Part shown: in pieces, positions 56,031 to 64,000 of the stretch | Layout: every line of letters starts with the position of its first letter | Position numbering within the stretch: the stretch's first letter is position 1 | DNA from: Paraburkholderia sp. IMGN_8 | Lineage (GTDB): Bacteria > Pseudomonadota > Gammaproteobacteria > Burkholderiales > Burkholderiaceae | DNA length: 64,000 nucleotides | NCBI RefSeq assembly: GCF_038050405.1 | Contig: NZ_CP150900.1 | Coordinates: 3,286,001-3,350,000, forward strand | Reading direction: 5' to 3' | Position numbers and translations under genes: made by a program | Notes under the pieces: generated by a model | What the model saw: the letters and a program-made list of their open reading frames with translations, nothing else | What the model was told of the DNA's origin: nothing | Databases searched by the model: none

Positions 56031-57122
56031 ATGAAGCTGAACGAAGATTTTCTGAACTCCATGAAAGAAGCCTTCGAGCTGTTGCGTACGGCGGGCCCGA
56101 AGGAAGCGGCCGCCGCGGTTCAGCGCGCGCTCGCCGGCGGCGCGGCCAGAGCTGCGGAAACGCCGGCACCGCACACGCCCCAAAGTGCGAAGGATCGAGC
56201 GCACGCCTGGGCGCGAGCTCAAACGCAAGCCGAGCCCGCGCCTCACACTCCAGCCGAGTACACGGTCGATGCCGGCACACCCGGCATCTTCAGCACGCAC
56301 AACTTCAGCAACGGCGCAGGCCAACGCCAATACAAGCTCTACGTGCCGGCCGTCTACAAAAGCGAACCGTTGCCGCTGATCGTGATGCTGCACGGCTGCA
56401 CGCAAAACGCCAACGACTTCGCGGCCGGCACTCGCATGAACGAAATGGCCGAACGTCATGGTTTCATCGTCGTGTATCCGAATCAATCGCAGGCTGCCAA
56501 TCATTCGAAATGCTGGAACTGGTTCAAGCCCGTCGACCAGCAGCGCGATCAGGGCGAGCCTTCGTTGATCGCCGGCATCACGCGTGAAGTGATGGCGCGC
56601 TATCGCGTCGATCCTGCGCGGGTGTACGTGGCGGGTTTATCGGCGGGCGGCGCGATGGCGGACATCATGCTGAAGACGTCGCCCGACCTGTACGCAGCAG
56701 CCTGCGTGCATTCGGGCCTCGCATACGGATGCGCGAAGGGCCTGCCCTCGGCGCTCGCCGCCATGAAGGGCGGCAAGGCGCGCCGCAACCGTCCGCGCAG
56801 GGAGCCGCAGCGCCCGCTCATCGTGTTCCATGGCGATGCGGACTCGACCGTGCATCCTTCGAATGCCATTGAGCTCGTAGCAGGCTTCGACGCCGGCACC
56901 ACGACCGTCCGCGTGCCTGCGCGCGCGGCAAACGGCCAGCGCGGCTGCACGGTGCAACGGCTCAGCGCCGCGAACGGCGTCGAAGCGGAGTACTGGTCGA
57001 TTCACGGCGCCGGCCATGCATGGGCGGGCGGCAGTCAGCGCGGTTCATACACGGACCCATCGGGCCCTGATGCGGCAGCCGAAATGCTGCGTTTCTTCCT
57101 CGCTCATCCGCGCAAACGCTGA
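56031..57122 (+). CDS. PHB depolymerase family esterase (LpqC/PhaZ-like)
   Basis: This 363-residue alpha/beta hydrolase has a helical, Ala-rich N-terminal extension (1-75) and an esterase domain. The oxyanion region is VMLHGCTQNANDFA, the nucleophile Ser204 is in GLSAGGAM, the acid lies in HGDADSTV (Asp269 or Asp271), and His329 is in GAGHAWAGG. These are the features of the esterase_phb / LpqC family. No signal peptide is seen, so action on intracellular polyester or small esters is plausible. The tandem repeat and regulator gene lie upstream. Confidence 0.88.
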   Translation: MKLNEDFLNSMKEAFELLRTAGPKEAAAAVQRALAGGAARAAETPAPHTPQSAKDRAHAWARAQTQAEPAPHTPAEYTVDAGTPGIFSTHNFSNGAGQRQYKLYVPAVYKSEPLPLIVMLHGCTQNANDFAAGTRMNEMAERHGFIVVYPNQSQAANHSKCWNWFKPVDQQRDQGEPSLIAGITREVMARYRVDPARVYVAGLSAGGAMADIMLKTSPDLYAAACVHSGLAYGCAKGLPSALAAMKGGKARRNRPRREPQRPLIVFHGDADSTVHPSNAIELVAGFDAGTTTVRVPARAANGQRGCTVQRLSAANGVEAEYWSIHGAGHAWAGGSQRGSYTDPSGPDAAAEMLRFFLAHPRKR

Positions 57123-57247
57123 GTGGAGAGAGCGATAGCGGGACGAGGTCCGCGGCCTCATCGCAAGAGGTACATCTAGTGCCTCTAGCCCACGCGCGGA
57201 AAGACACCAGGTCGGCGGCGACAACGCGGGCGCGTCGTCAGCCCTTC

Positions 57248-57757
57248 TTAAGACGCCGACGGCGCACGCGGCAACGCAGCTTCGACAAACACCGCGCAGA
57301 GCGCTTCCATTCCCTTCGCATCTTCTTCGTCGAAGCGTGCGACGATCGGGCTATCGACATCCCACACGCCGATCAGCGTGCCGTCCGGGGCGACGAGCGG
57401 CACGACGATTTCCGATTGCGAAGCGGAATCGCAGGCGATATGACCGGGAAACTCATGCACGTCGCTCACGACTTGCGTTCGGCGAGTCTGCGCGGCAGTA
57501 CCGCACACGCCCTTGCCGAGCGCGATGCGCACGCATGCGGGCTTGCCCTGAAACGGTCCGACCACGAGTTCGCGGCCATCGTGGAAGTAAAAACCGGCCC
57601 AGTTCAGATCGCTCAACGAATGAAACACGAGCGCCGAAAAATTCGCTGCATTGGCGATCCAGTCGGTTTCGTCGGCGAGAAGCGCGCGCGCCTGGGCAAC
57701 CAGTTCTTCGTATTGCGCGGCTTTGGGCAGATGCGAAGCGGAGGAAACTTCGAACAT
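57248..57757 (-). CDS. msrC: free methionine-(R)-sulfoxide reductase (GAF domain)
   Basis: This 169-residue GAF-domain enzyme reduces free Met-R-sulfoxide. The three conserved cysteines are present with the spacing of E. coli fRMsr: Cys75 (GKPACVRI), Cys85 (GVCGTA) and Cys109 (HIACDS). LNWAGFYF, HEFPGHIACDSASQSEIVVPL and VDSPIVARFDEED complete the signature. Start 57757 (MFEVSSASHLPK) is used; the upstream 25 codons are not conserved-looking. Confidence 0.92.
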   Translation of the reverse strand: MFEVSSASHLPKAAQYEELVAQARALLADETDWIANAANFSALVFHSLSDLNWAGFYFHDGRELVVGPFQGKPACVRIALGKGVCGTAAQTRRTQVVSDVHEFPGHIACDSASQSEIVVPLVAPDGTLIGVWDVDSPIVARFDEEDAKGMEALCAVFVEAALPRAPSAS

Positions 57758-57915
57758 GACGGTGTCCGTGGTGAAAGCGGAAAGAGGAACAAGCAAGGCA
57801 TGCAGTGTAAAGCAAGCCGCTATTTCGTTCACGGCACGCGCGGTTGCGCATGCCGCCCTCTTTCCGCGCTATCTGCTTCGGGCCTTACGCGGACGAACAA
57901 CACGCGATACGTCAA

Positions 57916-58341
57916 TCACTGATCGACGCCGACAATCACGCTCGATGCCTTGAAGATCGCCGTCGCGGCCTTGCCGCTCGCGAGACCGAGGCGGTCGACA
58001 CTTTCGTTGGTGATGATCGCGGCGATCTGCGCGCCGCCCGCCACAATGGTCACTTCCGAATTCACCGCGCCCTTCGTCACCGCCGACACCGTCCCGGCGA
58101 TGCAATTGCGTGCCGACACCTGGCTCTTCGTCACGTCGACCATCACGATCACCGACGATGCCTTGATCAGCGCGAACGCCGGCTTGCCCGCCGCGAGTCC
58201 GAGAGAAGTCGCGCTGCCGTGCGTGATGATCGCGACGATCTCGAGACCGTCCGGGGTGCGCAGCGTGACTTCGTCGTTCACTGCACCGTGTTTGACGTCG
58301 GCCACTTCGCCGGCGAAATGATTGCGTGCGCTGGTTCGCAT
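57916..58341 (-). CDS. molbindin-like protein with two TOBE (Mop) domains
   Basis: This 141-residue protein consists of two tandem Mop/TOBE domains (about 1-70 and 72-141), each with the pattern SARN-x-(F/I)AG-x-V and EVTL/EVTI followed by KASSVIV. Molbindins bind molybdate or tungstate oxyanions in the cytoplasm for storage or homeostasis. No molybdate transport or cofactor genes are adjacent. Confidence 0.92.
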   Translation of the reverse strand: MRTSARNHFAGEVADVKHGAVNDEVTLRTPDGLEIVAIITHGSATSLGLAAGKPAFALIKASSVIVMVDVTKSQVSARNCIAGTVSAVTKGAVNSEVTIVAGGAQIAAIITNESVDRLGLASGKAATAIFKASSVIVGVDQ

Positions 58342-58594
58342 GAGTGATCTCCTGATTGTGCGGCCCTGAATGAACAGTTCAAGGCGAGCGGTTGAATGTG
58401 AAAGCGAGTGTATCGGAACGCACGCCGCGCGCGACGCTTCAAGTACGTGAAGTGCAGTATCGTGCAGCCGCTATTGACGGTTACAGTAAGCGTGAGAAAG
58501 CGTCCACTGTTGATTCTATGCAATCGCACAGGCATCAACAGCCTAGCCTGTCGCTCGACACCGTATCATCGAACTCTTGGCCCCCTTTTTGACC

Positions 58595-60247
58595 ATGCCC
58601 GTCGAACCCATGCCTGCCGCCGTCCTGTCCCGCCTTGCCACCGTGTTGCCGGCCGCCCGCCGCGCCGCACGGCGTACCGCCCATGCCAACGTGCGGCGCG
58701 CCCTCTACGCCGCCGCGCTGTGCACAGCCCTCGCGGCCTGCAGCAATCCCGCGCCGACCCACGAGGCACACGCGCCAGCCGAACCCATCGCGCTGTTCCC
58801 GATCGCCCATTACGACCAGAACGTCGATCACTGGCTCGAACCGGACAGTCCCGGTTACGACCAGCCGTTCCTGAGTCCCGCCGATCAGCAGGCGCATTTC
58901 AAGGCGCTCTACGCACGCTACTTCGGCACCGGCACGACTGCGCCGTCGCCATGGAATTCCGCTTATGTGAGCATGCGTGTCTATCGCCAGCAAGGCGCCG
59001 ACATTGCCGCGCTGCAGCAGCGTCGGATCGTCAAGTTCGACAACACCGGCAAGACCGGCACGGACATCGGCTACGGCGAGAATTACCGGCCTCACGACAA
59101 GGCGTGGATCGACGCGATTGCGCAAAACATGGACATCGGCCAGTTCGAGCAGGCGCCCGTCTATAAGCCTGAGCGCCGCGCGATCGCCACCGGCAATCTG
59201 ATGGTGCGCGAACTGCCGACCATAGACCCGTCGTTCTACGACCACCGTCTGGCCGGCGAAGGCTATCCGTTCGACAACCTGCAAATCTCGGCGGCGCGCC
59301 CGGGCACGCCGCTGTATGTGCTGGGCAGCAGCGTCGACGGTGCGTGGGCATACGTGCAGACGCCCGACGTGCAGGGCTGGGTCCGCAGCGACGGCGTCGG
59401 CATGACCGACGACACCTTTGTCGACACGTGGCGCGCGGCCACCCGTAAATCGCTGGGCGCGGTGACGGTCGCCTCGGCACCGGTGCGCGACAGCCACGGC
59501 GTATTCCGCTTCGGCGCGCCGGCCGGCACGCTACTGCCGCTCGCGCCTGAAAACGCCGCGCGACCCGCCGGTAAAACCGCAAACGCGAACTCAATCGCCA
59601 CCGAAAATGCCGGCCAGCCCGCCTCCCGCAAGCTCTTCGTCCCTGCTCGCGACGTGGAAGGCCACGCAATTATCCGCACTGCCCAGTTGAGCGAAGCACA
59701 GATCGCCCCGATACCGCTCGCCGCCACGCCGCGTCATCTGGCGATGCTGATGAAGACGCTGATCGGGCGGCCGTATGGCTGGGGCAATAGCGGGCTCTAC
59801 AACGACTGTTCGTCGGAACTCCAAAGCATTTTCGCGGTGTTCGGCGTGTGGCTGCCGCGCCATTCGTCCACGCAGATGAGCGCCGGACGCATGATCGATC
59901 TGTCCGCGTCGACGCCGGCGCAACGGCTCGACTATCTCGCACAGCACGGCGAACCGTTGCGCACGCTGATCTACATCGGCGGCCATGTGATGCTGTACAT
60001 CGGCAACACCACCCGCAACGGCGTCGCGGTCCCGGTCGTCTATCAGGACGTGTGGGGCTTACGCCCGGCCGACAACGGCCGGCGCGCGGTGATCGGCGGC
60101 TCGGTGATTCTGCCGCTGTTCGAACACATCCCGGAAGACGCTGCGCTGCAATCGCTGGCAGCGACCCCGACGTTCCAGATCAGCATCCTCGGCGCGCCCG
60201 GCAGTGGCGCAGCGACCCCGCCGGACGACGACAACCCGGCCGGCTAA
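58595..60247 (+). CDS. NlpC/P60-type lipoprotein with SH3-like domains
   Basis: This 550-residue protein has a basic N-terminus and a lipobox LAAC (lipidated Cys49). Next is an NLPC/P60 stabilising region with SH3b-like domains (about 100-330), then the C-terminal NlpC/P60 peptidase (about 375-530). Catalytic Cys405 lies in YNDCSSEL and His464 in GGHVMLYIG. YGWGNSG replaces the usual YVWGG. It should cut cell-wall peptides in the periplasm (gamma-D-Glu-diamino acid bonds). ATG 58595 is favoured over an upstream TTG. Confidence 0.85.
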   Translation: MPVEPMPAAVLSRLATVLPAARRAARRTAHANVRRALYAAALCTALAACSNPAPTHEAHAPAEPIALFPIAHYDQNVDHWLEPDSPGYDQPFLSPADQQAHFKALYARYFGTGTTAPSPWNSAYVSMRVYRQQGADIAALQQRRIVKFDNTGKTGTDIGYGENYRPHDKAWIDAIAQNMDIGQFEQAPVYKPERRAIATGNLMVRELPTIDPSFYDHRLAGEGYPFDNLQISAARPGTPLYVLGSSVDGAWAYVQTPDVQGWVRSDGVGMTDDTFVDTWRAATRKSLGAVTVASAPVRDSHGVFRFGAPAGTLLPLAPENAARPAGKTANANSIATENAGQPASRKLFVPARDVEGHAIIRTAQLSEAQIAPIPLAATPRHLAMLMKTLIGRPYGWGNSGLYNDCSSELQSIFAVFGVWLPRHSSTQMSAGRMIDLSASTPAQRLDYLAQHGEPLRTLIYIGGHVMLYIGNTTRNGVAVPVVYQDVWGLRPADNGRRAVIGGSVILPLFEHIPEDAALQSLAATPTFQISILGAPGSGAATPPDDDNPAG

Positions 60248-60417
60248 CCGGGTCGAGCGCGGGTTAAGCACATTGAAGCGAACGCTTATGCCCGTGCTCA
60301 AAAATATTTTTTCCGGAGTGTCGATTCAACCGCGCTCCAGTCGTCGTAACGTTGAAGACCCGGCTCGCGCAGCGGGGCTTTCAACTCACGAACCTATTAC
60401 TTCAAGGAGTCGCCGTC

Positions 60418-60891
60418 ATGTCCAGCCCCACTGTCAAACCGATCCCTGACGGGATGCACTCGCTTACCCCGTATCTGATTTGTGCCAACGCCGCGGACGC
60501 CATCGCGTTCTACGTCAAGGCTTTCAATGCTGTCGAGCAAGTCCGCCTGCCCGGCCCGGACGGCAAGGTCATGCACGCCTCGCTGAAAATCGGCGACTCC
60601 GTGCTGATGCTGACCGACGAATGGCCCGAGCATCGCAGCTTCGGTCCGAAAACGCTGAAAGGCTCGCCGGTGACGATTCATCTATACGTCGAAGATGTCG
60701 ACGCCAGTTTCAAACAGGCCGTCGAAGCCGGCGCGACCGTGACGATGCCCGTCAGCGACATGTTCTGGGGCGACCGCTACGGCCAGATCCAGGATCCGTT
60801 CGGCCACAACTGGTCGCTCGCGACGCATAAACGCGATCTGACGCCGGAACAGATTCAGCAAGGCATGCTCGACATGAACAAGGCATGCTAG
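60418..60891 (+). CDS. VOC/glyoxalase fold protein, PhnB-like
   Basis: This 157-residue protein has two beta-alpha-beta-beta-beta modules: LTPYLICANAADAIAFYVKAFNAVE and VTIHLYVEDVDASFKQAVEAGATV, ending DRYGQIQDPFGHNWSLAT. It is the PhnB/YdeM-like branch of the vicinal oxygen chelate fold. Enzymatic function unknown. The start has AAGGAG upstream. Confidence 0.9.
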   Translation: MSSPTVKPIPDGMHSLTPYLICANAADAIAFYVKAFNAVEQVRLPGPDGKVMHASLKIGDSVLMLTDEWPEHRSFGPKTLKGSPVTIHLYVEDVDASFKQAVEAGATVTMPVSDMFWGDRYGQIQDPFGHNWSLATHKRDLTPEQIQQGMLDMNKAC

Positions 60892-60939
60892 CCATGAAGT
60901 AAGCGGCGTGCCTTCCATCCTTCAGGAGGAGGAGATCGT

Positions 60940-61413
60940 ATGCAAAAGATTGCGCCATGCCTGTGGTTCGACGGTAAAGCGGAAGAAGCCGCCCGCTTCT
61001 ATACCTCGGTGTTTTCCAGTTCGCGCATCACCACCACGATGCATCACTCGGACGCCGGACCCGGACCGAAAGGCAGCGTGCTTGCCGTCACATTCGAGCT
61101 CGAAGGCCAGGAGTTCATAGCTTTGAACGGCGGCCCGGGCTTCACCTTCACGCCGGCCATTTCGCTATTCGTGCACTGCGGCTCACAGAGGGAGATCGAC
61201 GGCTATTGGTCGAAGCTCTCCGACGGCGGCACGCCGCAGCAATGCGGCTGGATTCAGGACAAGTTCGGCGTCTCCTGGCAAATCGTGCCCGATGTGTTGG
61301 GCCAGATGCTGCGGGACCCGGATGCCGCCAAAGCGAAGCGCGTGATGGAAGCCATGATGAAAATGGTCAAGCTCGACATCGCCTTGCTCGAGCAGGCTTA
61401 TCGCGGGGGATAA
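60940..61413 (+). CDS. VOC family protein (3-demethylubiquinone-9 3-methyltransferase-like fold)
   Basis: This 157-residue protein begins MQKIAPCLWFDGKAEEAARFYTSVF and contains FELEGQEFIALNGGP, FVHCGSQREIDGYW and FGVSWQIVPDVLGQML, as in the PF06983-type VOC proteins. The methyltransferase name is historical; activity is not established. A strong GGAGGAGG precedes ATG 60940. It lies 48 bases after the other VOC gene, so the two form an operon. Confidence 0.9.
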   Translation: MQKIAPCLWFDGKAEEAARFYTSVFSSSRITTTMHHSDAGPGPKGSVLAVTFELEGQEFIALNGGPGFTFTPAISLFVHCGSQREIDGYWSKLSDGGTPQQCGWIQDKFGVSWQIVPDVLGQMLRDPDAAKAKRVMEAMMKMVKLDIALLEQAYRGG

Positions 61414-61488
61414 AAGGCTCGCGCCGGGCCGCAAGACCAGGATCTTTGATAGGATCGGTCTCGACCAATGATCGGCGGGACATGAACA

Positions 61489-62700
61489 GTGCGCGTCAAC
61501 CATCAGGCTTTCTTCTGCTCGCTGTTTGTCGCGCGTCTCGCCGATCAGATTCTGCTGTTCCTCGTGCCGCTCGTCGTGTTCCAGACGACGCACAAGGTCT
61601 CGTGGTCCGGTGTCGCGTTCTTTATCGAAACGCTGCCGCGCTATCTGGTGTTTCCGTTCTTCGGTGCGCTGTGCGACCGTATCTCGCCGCTCAGGCTGAT
61701 GCGTGTGAGTCAGACCGTGCGTGCACTGGTGTGTTTCGGCGGCGTACTGGCTTACGCGCTGTTTGGCGGAATCGGCTGGTTGATCGCGCTGTCCGCATTG
61801 TGCGGCGTGCTGACGAGCCAGGGTCTGGTCGCCCGCGAGGTGATGCTGCCGCAGATCTTCAGCACGCAGCAGTTTCAGCGCGTGCTGGCTTACTCTCAAT
61901 TGGCCGATCAACTCGGTTTCGTCCTCGGCCCGATGCTGGCAGCGCTGCTGCTCGGAGTTTGGCGCTGGGAATGGGTGGTCGGCGCAACGGGCGCGCTGTT
62001 TTTGTTTGCCGACACGGCGCTTTTACTGTGGCAACGCACGAGCGGCTTTCGCGCCAGCGACCCGCCGCGCGTCGAACCCGGCCACTGGACGCTGCCGTTG
62101 CGCATCGCGCTGCGGCATGTGCTGCTTCTGCCGGGCCTGAAGAAAGTCGTGCTGCTCGCCGCCGCTGAGAATCTGGTGATCGGCGTGACACTCGCGACGT
62201 CCGCCGCAATGGTCACCGGTTTTCACGCGCAATCGAGCCGCTACTACGCAGGGCTGCAAACCGCCGGTGCCGTGGCCACCGTGCTGATTCTGTTGACGAT
62301 CGCACGCACCTCGTGGCCCGCGAAGGTGCTGGGGCTGGTCGCGTTTGTCGCGATCTGTGCGGGCGGCGTGATTGCCGGCGCGAGTGCGGACCATCGCGGC
62401 TACGCGCTCGGCTTTCTGCTGATCGTTGGCTTCGACAAGATGTTCAATGTCTACATCCGCAGTGCCCGGCAGAAAATCATCCCGCCGCAGGACTACGGCA
62501 AAACAACCGGCGTAGTGATCCTGTTGAACAACATGACGCAGCCGCTCGCCGGCGTGCTGGTGGGCGTGTTCTCCGGACGGGCGCAGACCGGCTGGCTGAT
62601 CGTCGTGCTGTCGCTGGCGATGGGCGGCATCGGCGCGGCGGTATCGATTGGTGCGGCGCTGTGGCGGCGCAGGCGCGCGATGGTGGTTGGGGAATCGTAA
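61489..62700 (+). CDS. MFS transporter
   Basis: This 403-residue protein has about 12 membrane helices and the MFS_3/EntS-like character: FFCSLFVARLADQILLFLVPLVVF, then GALCDRISPLRLMR in the loop 2-3 position. QKIIPPQDYGKTTGVVILLNNM and LAGVLVGVFSG are in the C-terminal half. The start is GTG 61489; an out-of-frame ATG overlaps it. Substrate unknown. The repeat that follows lies between this gene and the convergent transglutaminase gene. Confidence 0.85.
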   Translation: MRVNHQAFFCSLFVARLADQILLFLVPLVVFQTTHKVSWSGVAFFIETLPRYLVFPFFGALCDRISPLRLMRVSQTVRALVCFGGVLAYALFGGIGWLIALSALCGVLTSQGLVAREVMLPQIFSTQQFQRVLAYSQLADQLGFVLGPMLAALLLGVWRWEWVVGATGALFLFADTALLLWQRTSGFRASDPPRVEPGHWTLPLRIALRHVLLLPGLKKVVLLAAAENLVIGVTLATSAAMVTGFHAQSSRYYAGLQTAGAVATVLILLTIARTSWPAKVLGLVAFVAICAGGVIAGASADHRGYALGFLLIVGFDKMFNVYIRSARQKIIPPQDYGKTTGVVILLNNMTQPLAGVLVGVFSGRAQTGWLIVVLSLAMGGIGAAVSIGAALWRRRRAMVVGES

Positions 62701-62880
62701 CGACGTTAGCCGCCTGCGGCGCTATTGGTTGTGTGCCTGCGGCGTTGGGTTTTTCTTTTGTTTTTGGTTTATTAGCGTTCCCCCTGTGCGGGGCGACGCT
62801 AATAGACCACTAAGAAATCAAGGAAAGGCAACGCCGTAGGCAAACAGAAAAATGCCACCGCCAAAGGCAACCAACTCAAC
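62701..62880. repeat. dispersed intergenic repeat, copy 3 (complete palindrome)
   Basis: A left arm (GTGTGCCTGCGGCGTTGGG ... GTTTATTAGCGT) is followed by CCCC-TGTGC-GGGG, then an inverted right arm (ACGCTAATAGACC ... CAACGCCGTAGGCAAACAG ... GCCACCGCCAAAGGCAAC). TATTAGCGT (62770-62778) and ACGCTAATA (62796-62804) pair exactly. It fills the space between convergent genes and could fold into a large cruciform or act as a two-way transcription barrier. Confidence 0.8.
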
Positions 62881-62899
62881 CAGGCGCTACGCGCAAAAA

Positions 62900-63703
62900 C
62901 TAAACAGGTTCACATACAACACCAAACTTCACCAACTGCGTAGCCCCAAAAGCATTACTAATAGCGACATCAGCCGCATCACGCCCACGCGCCATCAACA
63001 CCCGCCCCGTCCGGGGCACATTATTCCGTGGGTCGAAAGTCTGCCAACACCCGCCAACATAAGCCTCGAACCACGCAGCAAAATCCATCGGCGCATACGG
63101 CGGCGGCGTCCCCACATCGCTGATATACCCCGTGCAATACCGCGCCGGTATATTCATCGCCCGGCACAAGGTCACCGCCAGATGCGCGAAATCCCGGCAC
63201 ACGCCCTTCCTCTCGTGCCATGCCTGCCACGCGGTCTTGGTCGGCCGCGCAAAATCGTAGCCAAACACGATATGCCGATTTACATAATTGCAAATCGCAT
63301 CCACCCGCACACGCCCCAGCGGCATCTTGCCGAAGGTCTGCCAAGCGAACTCGGATAGCAGATCAGTCTCGCAGTAGCGGCTGCCCAGCAAAAACACCAG
63401 CGTATCGTCAGGCAATGCCTCCACCGGATGCTGCTCCGTGAACGGCGGCCGCACTTCCGGCTCGGACGACACCTCGAGAACAGCGCTCGTCGATAGCGCA
63501 ATCTTCCCCTGCGGCGCGACGATCCGGCTGCACAGATTGCCGAAACCGTCGCGGTACTGGCTGATCGGCACCGGCGGATCGACCGTCAGCAAATCCGGAC
63601 TCAGCACATCCTTCGCATGCGAATAGTGCGTGTTCAACATCAACATCATCGGCGTAGGTTGCACGCACTCATAGACCAGTTCGTAGCCAACACGCAATTT
63701 CAT
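62900..63703 (-). CDS. transglutaminase-like protein with variant active site
   Basis: This 267-residue protein has a beta-rich N-terminal domain (1-125, MKLRVGYELVYECVQPTPMM) and a transglutaminase-like core. Cys169 lies in GVCRDFAHL and Asp224 in WQTFDPRNN. The usual histidine before WFEAY is alanine here (MDFAAWFEAYVGG). Homologs of this bacterial subgroup often have Ser or Ala at that place, so it may be a family feature. Start 63703 is preferred over an upstream one with no conservation. A second transglutaminase-like gene follows upstream. Confidence 0.82.
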   Translation of the reverse strand: MKLRVGYELVYECVQPTPMMLMLNTHYSHAKDVLSPDLLTVDPPVPISQYRDGFGNLCSRIVAPQGKIALSTSAVLEVSSEPEVRPPFTEQHPVEALPDDTLVFLLGSRYCETDLLSEFAWQTFGKMPLGRVRVDAICNYVNRHIVFGYDFARPTKTAWQAWHERKGVCRDFAHLAVTLCRAMNIPARYCTGYISDVGTPPPYAPMDFAAWFEAYVGGCWQTFDPRNNVPRTGRVLMARGRDAADVAISNAFGATQLVKFGVVCEPV

Positions 63704-63843
63704 CGCGGCGCCCCTTCCAGTTGAAACGTTCAGTTGACGCGCCCGGTTAACCACCTCAGTTAACGCTCCCAGCTAACACGTTCGATTGATACTGATCGAT
63801 ACTCTCAGCCAACACCATCCACGATCATACCCGCCCCGCTCGC

Positions 63844-64000
63844 TCATCCGGCCTCGGTCACGCTCACATCGACCTGCAAGCCGCGAAACGAATGTGGCGC
63901 GCCGTGCCATGTGCCCCACAACGGCAACGCCTGGTAGTAGTTCCACGCTACCGCCACGCGAATCAGATGACGATTGCCGACAATGCTATTGGTCGGATCA
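63844..64000 (-). CDS. transglutaminase family protein, C-terminal end only
   Basis: Fifty-one codons and a stop are visible; the gene continues off the right edge. The segment opens DPTNSIVGNRHLIRVAVAWNYY and has LPLWGTWHG, matching the DPTN...H-I-x-V-A-x-G-R-x-Y end of large bacterial transglutaminase proteins. It is upstream of, and in the same direction as, the smaller transglutaminase gene. Between them (63704-63843) are AT-richer quasi-repeats of the type AGTTAACGC/AGCTAACAC. Confidence 0.7.
   Translation of the reverse strand, partial: DPTNSIVGNRHLIRVAVAWNYYQALPLWGTWHGAPHSFRGLQVDVSVTEAG

Noticed and set aside
61480..62168. Alternative frame starting at the ATG just before the MFS GTG start
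   Set aside because: Its product is an Arg/Ala-rich shadow; the GTG frame encodes a full 12-helix transporter.

Overview
The window is high-GC, densely coding betaproteobacterial DNA. Gene order and protein sequences point to Burkholderia sensu lato, most likely Paraburkholderia. The main clues are rpsO-pnp next to a PIG3-type quinone oxidoreductase, leuA with pssA-psd and ilvC-ilvH-ilvI, a complete kdpFABCDE cluster, and yebC-purD-hemF-nadD-rsfS-rlmH-maf-rng. The genus is an inference from synteny. Most of the window looks like core chromosome; the clear mobile patch is about 26.2-30.1 kb.

Layout. 0-10 kb: partial quinone oxidoreductase, pnp and rpsO (minus strand), an orphan branched-chain-amino-acid-type binding protein, a BamE/SmpA-like lipoprotein, a beta-carbonic anhydrase beside a SulP transporter (a plausible bicarbonate pair), and leuA. 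10-15.4 kb: phosphatidylethanolamine synthesis (pssA, psd) and branched-chain amino acid synthesis (ilvC, ilvH, ilvI), all on the minus strand. 15.7-18 kb: an ECF-like sigma factor with two poorly characterised envelope proteins and an RDD membrane protein. 18.1-20.8 kb: a PlcP-type metallophosphoesterase, a GT4 glycosyltransferase and diacylglycerol kinase behind a PHO-box-like site, which reads as a phosphate-starvation lipid-remodelling operon. 21-26.2 kb: a TetR regulator, a LOG-family protein, an SDR, an ArnT-like glycosyltransferase and a DUF924 protein.

26.2-30.1 kb is a nest of repeats. A dispersed repeat is followed by an IS110-family element with a structured non-coding end (bridge-RNA candidate). 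Next comes a long-inverted-repeat element of about 680 bp, split by a 1,525-bp IS4-family element with 19-bp terminal inverted repeats and a 9-bp target duplication. A second, inverted part of the dispersed repeat closes the block.

30.1-46.4 kb: truncated globin, a YbbP-like ABC permease, a DUF4126 protein, a guanidinium exporter behind a guanidine-II (mini-ykkC) riboswitch, kdpE-D-C-B-A-F with an additional 37-codon membrane ORF at the head, a quinone reductase, methylglyoxal synthase, an atypical SDR and upp. 46.8-54.2 kb: the housekeeping run yebC to rng, with nadD probably starting at CTG. 54.2-64 kb: small membrane and alanine-rich proteins, a ribbon-helix-helix regulator with an operator-like inverted repeat, a 12-bp x 8 tandem repeat, a PHB-depolymerase-type esterase, free-methionine-R-sulfoxide reductase, a molbindin, an NlpC/P60 lipoprotein, two VOC proteins, an MFS transporter, a third copy of the dispersed repeat, and two transglutaminase-like genes (the second cut by the window end).

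The most interesting signals are the PHO-box/plcP-agt-dgkA operon, a candidate leaderless leucine leader peptide with three rare CTA codons upstream of leuA, the guanidine-II riboswitch with a probable CTG-start gdx, and the nested mobile and repeat block.
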